10,187 nt of DNA, taken from assembly GCA_964547125.1 (NCBI GenBank), contig CAZJLS010000063.1, forward strand, positions 1-10,187, written 5' to 3'. The notes under the pieces are model-generated. The model was not told where the DNA came from, did no database searches, and saw only the letters and a program-made list of their open reading frames with translations. Positions 1 to 5,989 of the stretch are shown one piece after another. The position numbers were made by a program, and so were the translations under genes. Each line of letters opens with the position of its first letter. Positions within the stretch are counted from its first letter, which is position 1. The DNA comes from Methanobrevibacter_A sp964547125 (GTDB lineage: Archaea; Methanobacteriota; Methanobacteria; Methanobacteriales; Methanobacteriaceae).

Positions 1-434
1 CCAATGAAAAAATATGCCAACAAACATTCCAAAAAGGAGCAGATGCAATAATATGTCACGGATTTGTAGGCCAAGATAGTGTAAAAGCATGTAAAAATAC
101 TGCAAAAGAATACAACAAAGAAATATTCCTACTAACCGAAATGTCACATCCCGGAGCAAAAAAATTCCTACAACAAAATGCAGATGAAATAGCAAAAATG
201 GGAGTAGACCTAGGCATAAAAAATTATGTAGCCCCCGCAACAAGAATAAACCGCCTAAAAGAAATAAGAAAAATAGTAGGAGATGACAGTTTCATAATAT
301 CTCCAGGTGTTGGAAAACAAGGCGGAGAAGCAAAAGAAACACTAAAATATGCAAATGCAATAATAGTTGGAAGAAGCATATACGAATCCAAAAATCCAAA
401 AGAATCCTGTCAAAAAATATTAAACTCAATATAA
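1..434 (+). CDS. pyrF: Orotidine 5'-phosphate decarboxylase, C-terminal part (5' end outside window)
   Basis: Decarboxylates OMP to UMP, the last step of de novo pyrimidine synthesis; cytosolic TIM barrel. The reading frame is open from base 3, giving 143 in-window residues. The segment GADAIICHGFVGQDSV, then LLTEMSHPGA (the Ser of this loop contacts the substrate in the Methanothermobacter enzyme), SPGVGKQGG (phosphate-side Gln) and IIVGRSIY (phosphate-binding Arg) follow the order of archaeal OMP decarboxylases. The window opens at NEKIC, which in the family lies only a few residues after the catalytic DxKxxD motif, so the catalytic Lys/Asp residues should be just upstream of base 1. The C-terminus is complete (TAA at 432-434). 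An internal ATG at 141 is Met of the MSHPGA motif and not a start. A TATA box and a new gene follow, so this is probably the last gene of its transcript. Confidence 0.95.
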   Translation, partial: NEKICQQTFQKGADAIICHGFVGQDSVKACKNTAKEYNKEIFLLTEMSHPGAKKFLQQNADEIAKMGVDLGIKNYVAPATRINRLKEIRKIVGDDSFIISPGVGKQGGEAKETLKYANAIIVGRSIYESKNPKESCQKILNSI

Positions 435-483
435 AAAAATATCCATTTTATATTTATACATTAAAAAATAAAAATAATAAATG

Positions 484-529
484 CAATTTTTTCTAAAAAA
501 AATAAATATATATAAATTTAGAAAAATTG
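484..529 (+). promoter_or_regulatory. Inverted repeat enclosing the TATA box of the small membrane protein gene
   Basis: The left arm CAATTTTTTCTAAA (484-497) and right arm TTTAGAAAAATTG (517-529) are inverted copies differing by one A. The 19-nt spacer holds a TATA-like run AAATATATATAAA (504-516). An archaeal TATA box here would put the transcript start about 25 bp downstream, near 535-542, leaving a leader of about 25 nt before the ATG at 564. An arm on each side of the TATA box is where a repressor could exclude TBP/TFB. The T6 of the left arm could alternatively help terminate pyrF transcripts. Function is inferred; AT-rich sequence makes chance repeats easier. Confidence 0.45.
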
Positions 530-553
530 GAGAAAAAAATAAATAAATAATGT

Positions 554-558
554 GTGAT
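554..558 (+). promoter_or_regulatory. Ribosome binding site GTGAT
   Basis: GTGAT, complementary to AUCAC near the 3' end of archaeal 16S rRNA, lies 5 nt before the ATG at 564. It fixes the start of the small membrane protein. Confidence 0.6.
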
Positions 559-563
559 AAAAA

Positions 564-809
564 ATGGCAAGTGAATTTTCAAAATTAGCAATGAAAACTA
601 TGATGGGATTAATAAGTACAGCATTCGCATTTGTTGCAGGTTTAGCATGGAACGATGCAATTCAAAAATTAATAGAATCAGTATTTACCGCAGGAAATGC
701 ATTAACTGGATTATTAATATACGCAATCATTGTTACAATAATCGCAGTAATTGCAACAGTATTACTTGCAAAAGCTGCATCAAGTATGGGAATTGAATTA
801 GAAGAATAA
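564..809 (+). CDS. Small two-helix membrane protein, DUF5654-like
   Basis: An 81-residue protein with an amphipathic N-terminus, a first hydrophobic helix at about residues 13-29 ending in the motif GLAWNDAIQ, a polar/short segment (KLIESVFTAGN), and a second strongly hydrophobic helix at about 47-69, then a short acidic tail. The AWNDAIQ signature followed by a second helix with IIVTIIAVIAT resembles the archaeal DUF5654 small membrane proteins; this is recalled, not searched. No biochemical function is known to me. There is no cleavable signal peptide. The start is set by GTGAT 5 nt upstream. It appears monocistronic: a TATA box within an inverted repeat lies upstream, a hairpin with a T-run lies at its end, and the next gene is convergent. 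Confidence 0.85.
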   Translation: MASEFSKLAMKTMMGLISTAFAFVAGLAWNDAIQKLIESVFTAGNALTGLLIYAIIVTIIAVIATVLLAKAASSMGIELEE

Positions 810-832
810 ATAAATATTCTAATTCATTTTTT
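794..832 (+). terminator. Hairpin plus T6 terminator overlapping the end of the small membrane protein gene
   Basis: TGAATTAGAA (794-803) and TTCTAATTCA (817-826) form a perfect 10-bp stem with a 13-nt loop, followed at once by TTTTTT (827-832). The TAA stop (807-809) lies in the loop, so the left stem arm codes for the last residues. A second T7 run follows at 850-856. The layout is that of an intrinsic terminator; many archaeal terminators use T-runs alone, so the stem's role is inferred. Confidence 0.6.
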
Positions 833-858
833 CTTATTTTAAAAAACTATTTTTTTCC

Positions 859-1392
859 TTATTTTAAAAGAAAATATTTATTAAACAAAATTCTTGCAGA
901 TTCATAACCTAAATCAAATAATATAAAGCAAATAAAAGTATACCACTGGAAATAACCAAAAATTGCTAATAATAAAATAACTATTTTTAAAGTGAAACGA
1001 TAATCAAAGAAATATTGTAAAAACCCACCAGTATAAAATTTAGGATTATCATTACCCCATTCATCAATCAAAGCCCCAATAATTATAAATATTAAAAGAA
1101 AAGCATTAAATGGTGAGAATCCAAAAACTGCAAGCAAAATAAAAAAAATCAATAAAGTAACAATATGATGTAAACCATCTATTTTTAATGCAAGTAAAGT
1201 TCCAATAAGAATACCCACAAATATACAAGTCGCATCACCACTAATAATAGATGCTATTGCAGTAAATATACCACAAATCACCCCTAAAACTATAGCCATT
1301 TTAACATTCTTATTCTCATCAAACTCATCATCACTAAATTTCATTAAAAATCCAGATAAAAAGTAAGATAAAGGCAATAATAAAAAATTCAT
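859..1392 (-). CDS. Hypothetical polytopic membrane protein
   Basis: Not recognised. The 177-residue reading has about six hydrophobic segments (roughly residues 2-17, 31-50, 54-69, 75-91, 93-109 and 134-158). An acidic/polar loop, KFSDDEFDENKNVK, follows the first segment, and a conserved-looking GALIDEWGND stretch follows the fifth. The frame is also open to an ATG at 1428 (189 residues). I prefer the ATG at 1392: it has GGAGG 13 nt upstream (1406-1410), exactly the spacing seen for galU in this window, while the ATG at 1428 is preceded only by A-rich sequence. It lies 45 nt downstream of the deoxyhypusine synthase stop (9 nt for the longer form) and is likely co-transcribed with it. It converges with the small membrane protein gene; a T6 run (complement of A841-846) lies just past its end. 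Confidence 0.7.
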   Translation of the reverse strand: MNFLLLPLSYFLSGFLMKFSDDEFDENKNVKMAIVLGVICGIFTAIASIISGDATCIFVGILIGTLLALKIDGLHHIVTLLIFFILLAVFGFSPFNAFLLIFIIIGALIDEWGNDNPKFYTGGFLQYFFDYRFTLKIVILLLAIFGYFQWYTFICFILFDLGYESARILFNKYFLLK

Positions 1393-1437
1393 AAAAAAAT
1401 ATAAACCTCCAAATGATATAATATTCATCTTTTTTTC

Positions 1438-2382
1438 TTATTTAATTTTATTTACTGTATCTGCCCATATTAATGGGAACAATACTGTTGAATCACCTAT
1501 AACATTAGCTAAATTAGATTTTATTTTAGCTTTCGACCAACTTTTAGCTTCTTCTAATGGTGCACCACTAAGACTTCCTGCTTCTGGGCGGTCCATTGTT
1601 ATTTGTACTGCAGCATCTAAACCTCCTTTTAGAAGTGTTGATGCCATAGTGTAGTGTTTTGGTAGTCCTCCACCAAGGAATATTGCACCTATTTCTGGTG
1701 AGCTGAAAACTATATCTGAAAATAAATGCATATCTTTTACAGCATCTAATGTTAAATTATGATCTTGTGTAAACATCCATAACTGCAGACCAAACATACT
1801 ATCTATTAATCCTGGTGCAAATATATGCACATCATGTTTTGCTGCTTGATATAATATGCTGTTTTCATCATTAATCATTAATCCAACTTCACGAAGCAAA
1901 TCATGTATACTTATAGTTTTTTCTCCACGGTTTTCTAATTTTTCACTTATTTTTGCAAATATTTTTGTTATTTCTGTTTCAAAAACTTCAAAATCTTCAT
2001 TTTGAGCATATACATTTTCTATTCTACCTATTCCTGCTTGATTTAATGAATTATCATCTTTTCCTAAGTCTTTGTAGTGTCTTCCTCCAAATGCTTCTAA
2101 AAGATCATGTGTTATGTTTGCTCCACTTGAGACTATAACATTTACATATTCATTTTTTACCATATCAGAGATTATATTTCTAAGTCCTCCTGGTACTTGT
2201 GGTCCTGCAAGACTCATGAATACTTTCATATTTTCATTGTTTATCATTTTTGTTATTAATTGAGATGCATCAGATATTCTTCCTGCTCCTAAAACACCTG
2301 ATTTAGAGTATTCATCCATTAATTGAGATGTTGTCATGTTTTTTTTAATATTTATTTGTTTTACTTTGTTATAGTCTTTCAT
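1438..2382 (-). CDS. dys: Deoxyhypusine synthase
   Basis: Transfers the 4-aminobutyl group of spermidine, using NAD, to one lysine of archaeal aIF5A to make deoxyhypusine. The 314-residue protein carries the family pattern: SLAGPQVPGGLR (57-68), the NAD-binding SSGANITHDLLEAFGGRHY (85-103), APGLIDSMFGLQ (189-200), GGGLPKHYTM (237-246), and the C-terminal SWSKAK in which Lys284 matches the lysine that forms the enzyme-imine intermediate in the human enzyme (SWGK). The frame can be read from a GTG at 2394, but that GTG is part of a GTGAT ribosome site 7 nt before the ATG at 2382, so the ATG is chosen. The only spacing to the next gene downstream is short, suggesting an operon with the membrane protein. 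The length is normal for the family. Confidence 0.95.
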   Translation of the reverse strand: MKDYNKVKQINIKKNMTTSQLMDEYSKSGVLGAGRISDASQLITKMINNENMKVFMSLAGPQVPGGLRNIISDMVKNEYVNVIVSSGANITHDLLEAFGGRHYKDLGKDDNSLNQAGIGRIENVYAQNEDFEVFETEITKIFAKISEKLENRGEKTISIHDLLREVGLMINDENSILYQAAKHDVHIFAPGLIDSMFGLQLWMFTQDHNLTLDAVKDMHLFSDIVFSSPEIGAIFLGGGLPKHYTMASTLLKGGLDAAVQITMDRPEAGSLSGAPLEEAKSWSKAKIKSNLANVIGDSTVLFPLIWADTVNKIK

Positions 2383-2389
2383 TTTTATA

Positions 2390-2394
2390 ATCAC
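2390..2394 (-). promoter_or_regulatory. Ribosome binding site GTGAT deciding the dys start
   Basis: GTGAT on the minus strand lies 7 nt upstream of the ATG at 2382. Its own GTG is in frame with dys, which lengthens the naive reading by four residues; the site is better read as SD than as a start codon. Confidence 0.6.
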
Positions 2395-2441
2395 TATATG
2401 AATGTTTAAAAAAAAAGGTTGGAGAATCTTAGAAACTAAAT

Positions 2442-2451
2442 AAAAAAAAAA
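2442..2451 (-). terminator. T10 run after the HTH-CBS gene
   Basis: An uninterrupted run of ten T on the minus strand begins 16 nt past the stop of the HTH-CBS gene. No strong stem precedes it, which is usual for archaeal T-tract termination. A second T9 run lies at 2416-2408, before the dys ribosome site. I see no convincing TATA box for dys in this 84-bp gap beyond the AT-rich run at about 2449-2462. Confidence 0.45.
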
Positions 2452-2466
2452 TATTTATTTTATTTT

Positions 2467-3375
2467 TTAGCTTCTAGGTTCTATTATTGGGAAATTTTTT
2501 ATGTTTACTATATTATCTATTAAATCTGTTCTTGTAACTATTCCTGCAATATTATCTTCATCGTCTACAAGTACTAATCTTCCCACATTGTTTTTATACA
2601 TTACTTCAACTGCTTTACCTATTCTTGTATTTCCATTTATGGATAATACATCTTTGCTCATTATGTCTTTGACTTTTTGATCTTCTTGTGAGTTAGCTAG
2701 TGAATTGATTATGTCTGAGAGTGTTATTACTCCTATTGCTTTTTTGTCTTTAGTTACTGGTGCTCCATCTATATTGTTTTTAGAGAGTATTTTTGCTGCT
2801 TTTCTTATAGTGTCTTCTTTATCTAGTGTTATTAGGTTTGTACTTGCGATATCTTTTATTGGGTTTTTTGGTATGCTTCTTATAGTGTGTATGTCTAGTA
2901 GTAGTAGGTTGTCCATATCGTCTCGACCTACTATTTCTCCCATTATTCCCAGGTTGTTTACGGGTGTTGGACCTATTCTTATTATATCTCCTATTTCTAG
3001 GTTTTTTATACTTCCTAATATTTTTACTGCTGCTTCACATTCTGCAGGGTGAGGTATACTTGTGAATTCTATTTTTGATACTGATAGTCCTTCTAAGTAT
3101 TCTTCTCCACGGTGTAATGGTATTTTATATGATTCGTCTGTGAATTGTATTTTTAGTGTTTGGTATGCCTCGATTGTTGGTTTGTATCCTCCTTGAGGTC
3201 CAGGAACTCCTTTAACTAGACTTAAACTTCTTAATGCTTGCATTTGATTACGTATTGTTCCTGGGTTACGGTTCATAACCTCTGCAATATCTTCTCCTTT
3301 AACTGATTTTCCATTAGAAGTTTGGTATAAATTAATTAAGTTTTGTAAAATTTCTTTCTGTACTGATGTTAACAT
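2467..3375 (-). CDS. HTH-type regulator with a tandem CBS domain pair
   Basis: Probable ligand-sensing transcription regulator. Residues 1-65 look like a winged helix (VQKEILQNLINLY, then KGEDIAEVMNRNPGTIRNQMQALRSLSLVKGVPGPQGGY, read as recognition helix and wing). Residues about 75-168 form a middle domain I do not recognise, with alternating hydrophobic strands (GDIIRIGPTPVNNLGIMGEIVGRD). Two CBS motifs follow at about 171-228 (DTIRKAAKILSKNNIDGAPV...GVITLSDII) and 233-293 (VKDIMSKDVL...AVEVMYKNNVGRLVLVDDEDNIAGIVTRTDLI). CBS pairs commonly bind adenine nucleotides or S-adenosyl compounds; the ligand here cannot be told. The ATG at 3375 has GATGAT 4 nt upstream. A palindrome and a TTTATAA array in the gap upstream make autoregulation plausible. 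A T10 run follows the gene. Similar HTH-CBS proteins in methanogens were once labelled IMP-dehydrogenase-related, which this is not: there is no catalytic barrel. Confidence 0.88.
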   Translation of the reverse strand: MLTSVQKEILQNLINLYQTSNGKSVKGEDIAEVMNRNPGTIRNQMQALRSLSLVKGVPGPQGGYKPTIEAYQTLKIQFTDESYKIPLHRGEEYLEGLSVSKIEFTSIPHPAECEAAVKILGSIKNLEIGDIIRIGPTPVNNLGIMGEIVGRDDMDNLLLLDIHTIRSIPKNPIKDIASTNLITLDKEDTIRKAAKILSKNNIDGAPVTKDKKAIGVITLSDIINSLANSQEDQKVKDIMSKDVLSINGNTRIGKAVEVMYKNNVGRLVLVDDEDNIAGIVTRTDLIDNIVNIKNFPIIEPRS

Positions 3376-3410
3376 AAAATCATCATAATTTGTGTTTTTT
3401 TAATGTTATT

Positions 3411-3431
3411 TTTATAATTTATAATTTATAA
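3411..3431 (-). repeat. Three perfect tandem TTTATAA heptamers (possible TATA elements)
   Basis: TTTATAA is repeated head to tail at 3411-3417, 3418-3424 and 3425-3431; on the minus strand each reads TTATAAA. A TATA box in the unit nearest the gene would place the transcript start near 3386-3390, about 10-15 nt from the ATG at 3375, so this is the likely core promoter of the HTH-CBS gene. The copy number may vary among strains. Confidence 0.45.
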
Positions 3432-3434
3432 TTA

Positions 3435-3461
3435 TTAATCATTTATTATAATTATGATTAA
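3435..3461 (-). promoter_or_regulatory. Palindrome upstream of the HTH-CBS gene, candidate operator
   Basis: TTAATCAT (3435-3442) and ATGATTAA (3454-3461) are perfect 8-bp inverted arms separated by 11 nt, giving arm centres about two helical turns apart, suitable for a dimeric helix-turn-helix protein. It sits immediately upstream of the TTTATAA array that probably holds the promoter of the regulator gene. Autoregulation is inferred from position only. Confidence 0.35.
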
Positions 3462-3468
3462 AAAAAAA
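3460..3468 (-). terminator. T9 run after hisG
   Basis: A run of nine T on the minus strand begins 34 nt past the hisG stop and touches the palindrome arm at 3454-3461. Read as an archaeal T-tract terminator for hisG; no strong stem precedes it. Confidence 0.45.
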
Positions 3469-3501
3469 GTGTGGAAATTAATATGTTAAATTAAAATCTG
3501 T

Positions 3502-4488
3502 TTATTTAATGTATTGTTTAACATTGCTTCTAACAATACTGGAAGCATTATAAGATTTAATAATATCTAACATTTTAGGGAATAAATCTTTAGGTATTAA
3601 TACATTAAATTGTGAAAAAGAATCACCAGGTGTAATAGTTGGCTCATCACTACAGAAATTATTATTTACAAGATAAGTAGATAATTTTTCAACTGAATCA
3701 TTTGCTACATTAAATTTAACATCAAAATAATCTCTTGCAACAATAGCACCGTATAATTGATCATAAATCATTTGTGCTTTTTCCATTTTTTCACCAGTAC
3801 ATGATACTCCTGCATATAATCCTGCACTGGAATGTAAGATTGTTTCTAACTCTTTTAAACCTGCTTTTTTAAGACTGCTTCCAGTTTGTGTGTTATCAAC
3901 TATGAAATCTGCACCTTTTCGAATGTAAACTTCAGTTGCACCATCACTGTTTATAACTTGGACTTTTTCATTATCTCCATCTTTTAATCCACGGACTTGG
4001 CAGAATGGAATACTATCTCCAAATACTTCTTGATATCCTTTATTTTCCATTATGAATTTACGAGTAAGGTTAGGATATTCAGTGAAACATAATATTGGTG
4101 TTTCACGATTTTTATTTTTTCTAAAGAAATCTGTTAAGTCTGTATATTCTGAGTCATTTGGAACTGCAACAATTAAACGTGTTTTACCATAATCTAAATC
4201 ACCAATTTTAACTATATCATTACCACTTAAAACAGATTCTTCTTTAACCCAGTCTTCACCTACAATTGCTATATCTACCATTCCACGATTTAATTCTACT
4301 GGTGAACTTTGAGGTCTTGTTAAATATGCTTTAATATCTTCATCATTGAGTATTTGTATTTCATATGACTCATCACCCGGATTGTATCCGTGCATTTCAT
4401 ATCCTGCATCTGTAAATAATTGATAAGTATTTCCTCTTTTTATATTATTAAGACTGCCTTTTGGAAGACCTAATACTATCTTAACCAT
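3502..4488 (-). CDS. hisG: ATP phosphoribosyltransferase, long form (divergent HisG)
   Basis: Catalyses the first step of histidine synthesis, ATP plus PRPP to phosphoribosyl-ATP. The 328-residue protein begins with VLGLPKGSL, has RPQSSPVELNRGMVDIAIVGEDWVKE (58-83), KIGDLDYGKTRLIVAVP (94-110), TEYPNLTRKFI (136-146) and the PRPP loop region DFIVDNTQTGSSLKKAGL (194-211), then SSAGLYA. Residues about 255-328 match the length and hydrophobic pattern of the HisG regulatory domain that binds histidine in long-form, HisZ-independent enzymes. The N-terminal half is closer to the 'RPQ..P..V..G..D.GI.G.DW' subgroup than to the Methanothermobacter-type sequence I recall, and there is an insertion around 147-180, so it may be a paralog. 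No other his gene is in the window. Strong AGGAGG 11 nt before the ATG fixes the start. Confidence 0.82.
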   Translation of the reverse strand: MVKIVLGLPKGSLNNIKRGNTYQLFTDAGYEMHGYNPGDESYEIQILNDEDIKAYLTRPQSSPVELNRGMVDIAIVGEDWVKEESVLSGNDIVKIGDLDYGKTRLIVAVPNDSEYTDLTDFFRKNKNRETPILCFTEYPNLTRKFIMENKGYQEVFGDSIPFCQVRGLKDGDNEKVQVINSDGATEVYIRKGADFIVDNTQTGSSLKKAGLKELETILHSSAGLYAGVSCTGEKMEKAQMIYDQLYGAIVARDYFDVKFNVANDSVEKLSTYLVNNNFCSDEPTITPGDSFSQFNVLIPKDLFPKMLDIIKSYNASSIVRSNVKQYIK

Positions 4489-4499
4489 TTTCGTTAATT

Positions 4500-4541
4500 C
4501 CTCCTAAAAAATTGTATTTTTTTTATAAAATTAGTATAAAT
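4500..4541 (-). promoter_or_regulatory. Probable hisG promoter and ribosome binding site
   Basis: AGGAGG (4500-4505) lies 11 nt before the hisG ATG. On the minus strand ATTTATACTA (4532-4541) is a TATA-like element that would start transcription near 4508-4512, giving a very short leader that just includes the ribosome site. The remainder of this 124-bp gap (4542-4612) is AT-rich, without a long T-run after the radical SAM gene, so some read-through from the operon upstream is possible. Confidence 0.4.
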
Positions 4542-4612
4542 TAATAGTATTATAATTTTTATTTTTATAATATTTAATAAGCTTTAATATTTTGAGTTTT
4601 ATTAGAAAATTT

Positions 4613-5740
4613 TTATGGTTTCATTGCAAGATTCATTATAGTGAATTTTTCGTTTTCTGTTTTGTTTCCTGTTGGGTTTAGTGCTCCTTTGAAAAATTCT
4701 TTATTGATTCTTTTTGAAACATCTGAGAATATCATTTTGTATGCTTCGCATTGTGGATCTACTGCTTGTGGTGTTCCGTTTGATACTAGTGCATTGTATG
4801 GGCATCCTCCACGACAGTAGTTTATAAATTTACATTTTTTACAGTTTGAATCAACGTATTCTTCGAATTCCATTAGTTTTGACCATGCATTACTATTTTT
4901 TAAATCTTCCATTGATGGTTTGTCTTTAACGTTTCCCATTACATATTCTGGCATTCCACAGAATCTATAGCATGGATATATGCTTCCATCATATCCTACT
5001 GCTAGGGTTGTTCCCATACAGTCGTTGAATGTGCAGAGTGTTCCTCTTCTGCGCATTGTTGATTTTGTTATGTGATCTAAATCCATTACTACGAATTTAT
5101 CTAAGTCGTATAAGTATTTATCTAACCAGTCTATTAGTAATTGACCATGTTGTTCTTGTGGTAGTGCCCATGGATCTGCATTGTCTCCTCTAAGTGAGGG
5201 TAGTGCTGCATGTATTTTGAGAGTGTAATTGTTTTCTTTGAAAAAATTGTATATTTCATCGCTAAATTGTTTACTGTATTTTGTAAATGTGCAAACAAAA
5301 CTAACTGATACATTATGTTTTTTTGCAAGTTCTACTTTTTCTATTGTTTTTTTGAAGTATCCTTCTCCTCTTTGGTAGTCGTTTATTTCTTCTGGTCCAT
5401 CAATACTTGTACTTATGTTTACATTGTATTGGTTGAAAAGTTCTGCGAGGTTTTCTGTTAATAACCATAAGTTACTTTGTAGTGAGAATCCTTCTGTTTT
5501 ATGGTTTTTGTCATTTTTTAGTAAGGGTAATGCTTGTTTGTAGAATTCTTCACCTGCAAGTAGTGGTTCTCCGCCGTGGAATGTGAAGTGTACATCGTCA
5601 TCGCGGAAGTCTTTTAACCATTCGTTGATTTGATTTATTATTTCTATATCCATTACTGGAGAATTTTCTTCTGAACCCCAACAGTAGCTGCAGTTGGATG
5701 GGCAGCTTAGTGTGGGTATTATCATTACATGAAATGTCAA
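4613..5740 (-). CDS. Radical SAM/SPASM peptide-modifying enzyme (TIGR04083-like)
   Basis: Probable maturase that uses SAM and an iron-sulfur cluster to modify a peptide. The 375-residue protein has the radical SAM motif C13-x3-C17-x2-C20 followed by W, the SAM-contact GGEP at 56-59, and a SPASM region with cysteines at 236, 241, 257, 261, 300, 303, 309, 313 and 331, enough for two auxiliary [4Fe-4S] clusters. The opening (FHVMIIPTLSCPSNCSYCW, with SEENSPVM after it) fits the methanogen family I know as TIGR04083, 'peptide-modifying radical SAM enzyme'; relation to anaerobic sulfatase maturases is more distant. The TTG start at 5740 has GGGATG 7 nt upstream and keeps the family N-terminus; an ATG at 5725 lacks a ribosome site. 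It is the last gene of the run, 19 nt after the Cys-rich peptide gene, its likely substrate. Confidence 0.9.
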   Translation of the reverse strand: MTFHVMIIPTLSCPSNCSYCWGSEENSPVMDIEIINQINEWLKDFRDDDVHFTFHGGEPLLAGEEFYKQALPLLKNDKNHKTEGFSLQSNLWLLTENLAELFNQYNVNISTSIDGPEEINDYQRGEGYFKKTIEKVELAKKHNVSVSFVCTFTKYSKQFSDEIYNFFKENNYTLKIHAALPSLRGDNADPWALPQEQHGQLLIDWLDKYLYDLDKFVVMDLDHITKSTMRRRGTLCTFNDCMGTTLAVGYDGSIYPCYRFCGMPEYVMGNVKDKPSMEDLKNSNAWSKLMEFEEYVDSNCKKCKFINYCRGGCPYNALVSNGTPQAVDPQCEAYKMIFSDVSKRINKEFFKGALNPTGNKTENEKFTIMNLAMKP

Positions 5741-5759
5741 TATTAAACATCCCTTTTTT

Positions 5760-5978
5760 TTATAATATTTTTTGGTTTAAATCGTTTACTATTTTATGTT
5801 TTTCTTGTATTTCTTCTGGTTCTTCTCCTTCACCATCATCAAATATGTGTCCACATTTTTCACATGCTATACTTTTTAATTCTGCATGTGCTCTGTGGTT
5901 ATCTATTAGTCTTCTTTTTATTACTTTATCTGTGCATCCGCATTCTGGACATTTTGCTATTAATTCTTCAAATTTCAT
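5760..5978 (-). CDS. Cys-rich small peptide, candidate radical SAM substrate (TIGR04165-like)
   Basis: A 72-residue peptide with cysteines at 10, 13, 15, 39 and 42: CPECGC near the N-terminus, a basic middle (KRRLIDNHRAHAELKSIA), then CEKCG, and an acidic tail (DDGEGEEPEEIQEK). Its place directly before the radical SAM gene, its size and its cysteines match the methanogen 'Cys-rich peptide' family I recall as TIGR04165, thought to be modified by TIGR04083-type enzymes. The alternative is a plain zinc ribbon: CxxC...CxxC would bind one zinc, leaving C15 spare. There is no signal peptide and no obvious leader cleavage site such as GG. A GTG at 5987 is in frame but belongs to AGGTGA, 5 nt before the ATG at 5978; the ATG is chosen. 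The gene sits 5 nt after the ADP-ribosylglycohydrolase stop. Confidence 0.85.
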   Translation of the reverse strand: MKFEELIAKCPECGCTDKVIKRRLIDNHRAHAELKSIACEKCGHIFDDGEGEEPEEIQEKHKIVNDLNQKIL

Positions 5979-5983
5979 TTTTT

Positions 5984-5989
5984 TCACCT
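5984..5989 (-). promoter_or_regulatory. Ribosome binding site AGGTGA deciding the Cys-rich peptide start
   Basis: AGGTGA lies 5 nt before the ATG at 5978. Its TGA is also the stop codon of the ADP-ribosylglycohydrolase gene, so termination and re-initiation are placed together, which suggests translational coupling. Confidence 0.65.

Noticed and set aside
833..869. Direct repeat CTTATTTTAAAA at 833-844 and 858-869
   Set aside because: Low-complexity AT sequence at a convergent gene junction; the second copy includes the membrane gene's stop codon. Nothing suggests an attachment site or mobile element.
2705..3052. Plus-strand frame of 115 codons opposite the HTH-CBS gene
   Set aside because: Hydrophobic composition comes from the complement of the CBS coding frame; the minus-strand protein is clearly real.
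5134..5328. Second minus-strand frame inside the radical SAM gene
   Set aside because: It is out of frame with a protein whose motifs run through the whole region; no ribosome site.
5760..5978. Cys-rich peptide read as a bacteriocin or secreted toxin
   Set aside because: No signal peptide, leader with GG cleavage site, immunity gene or transporter is seen nearby.
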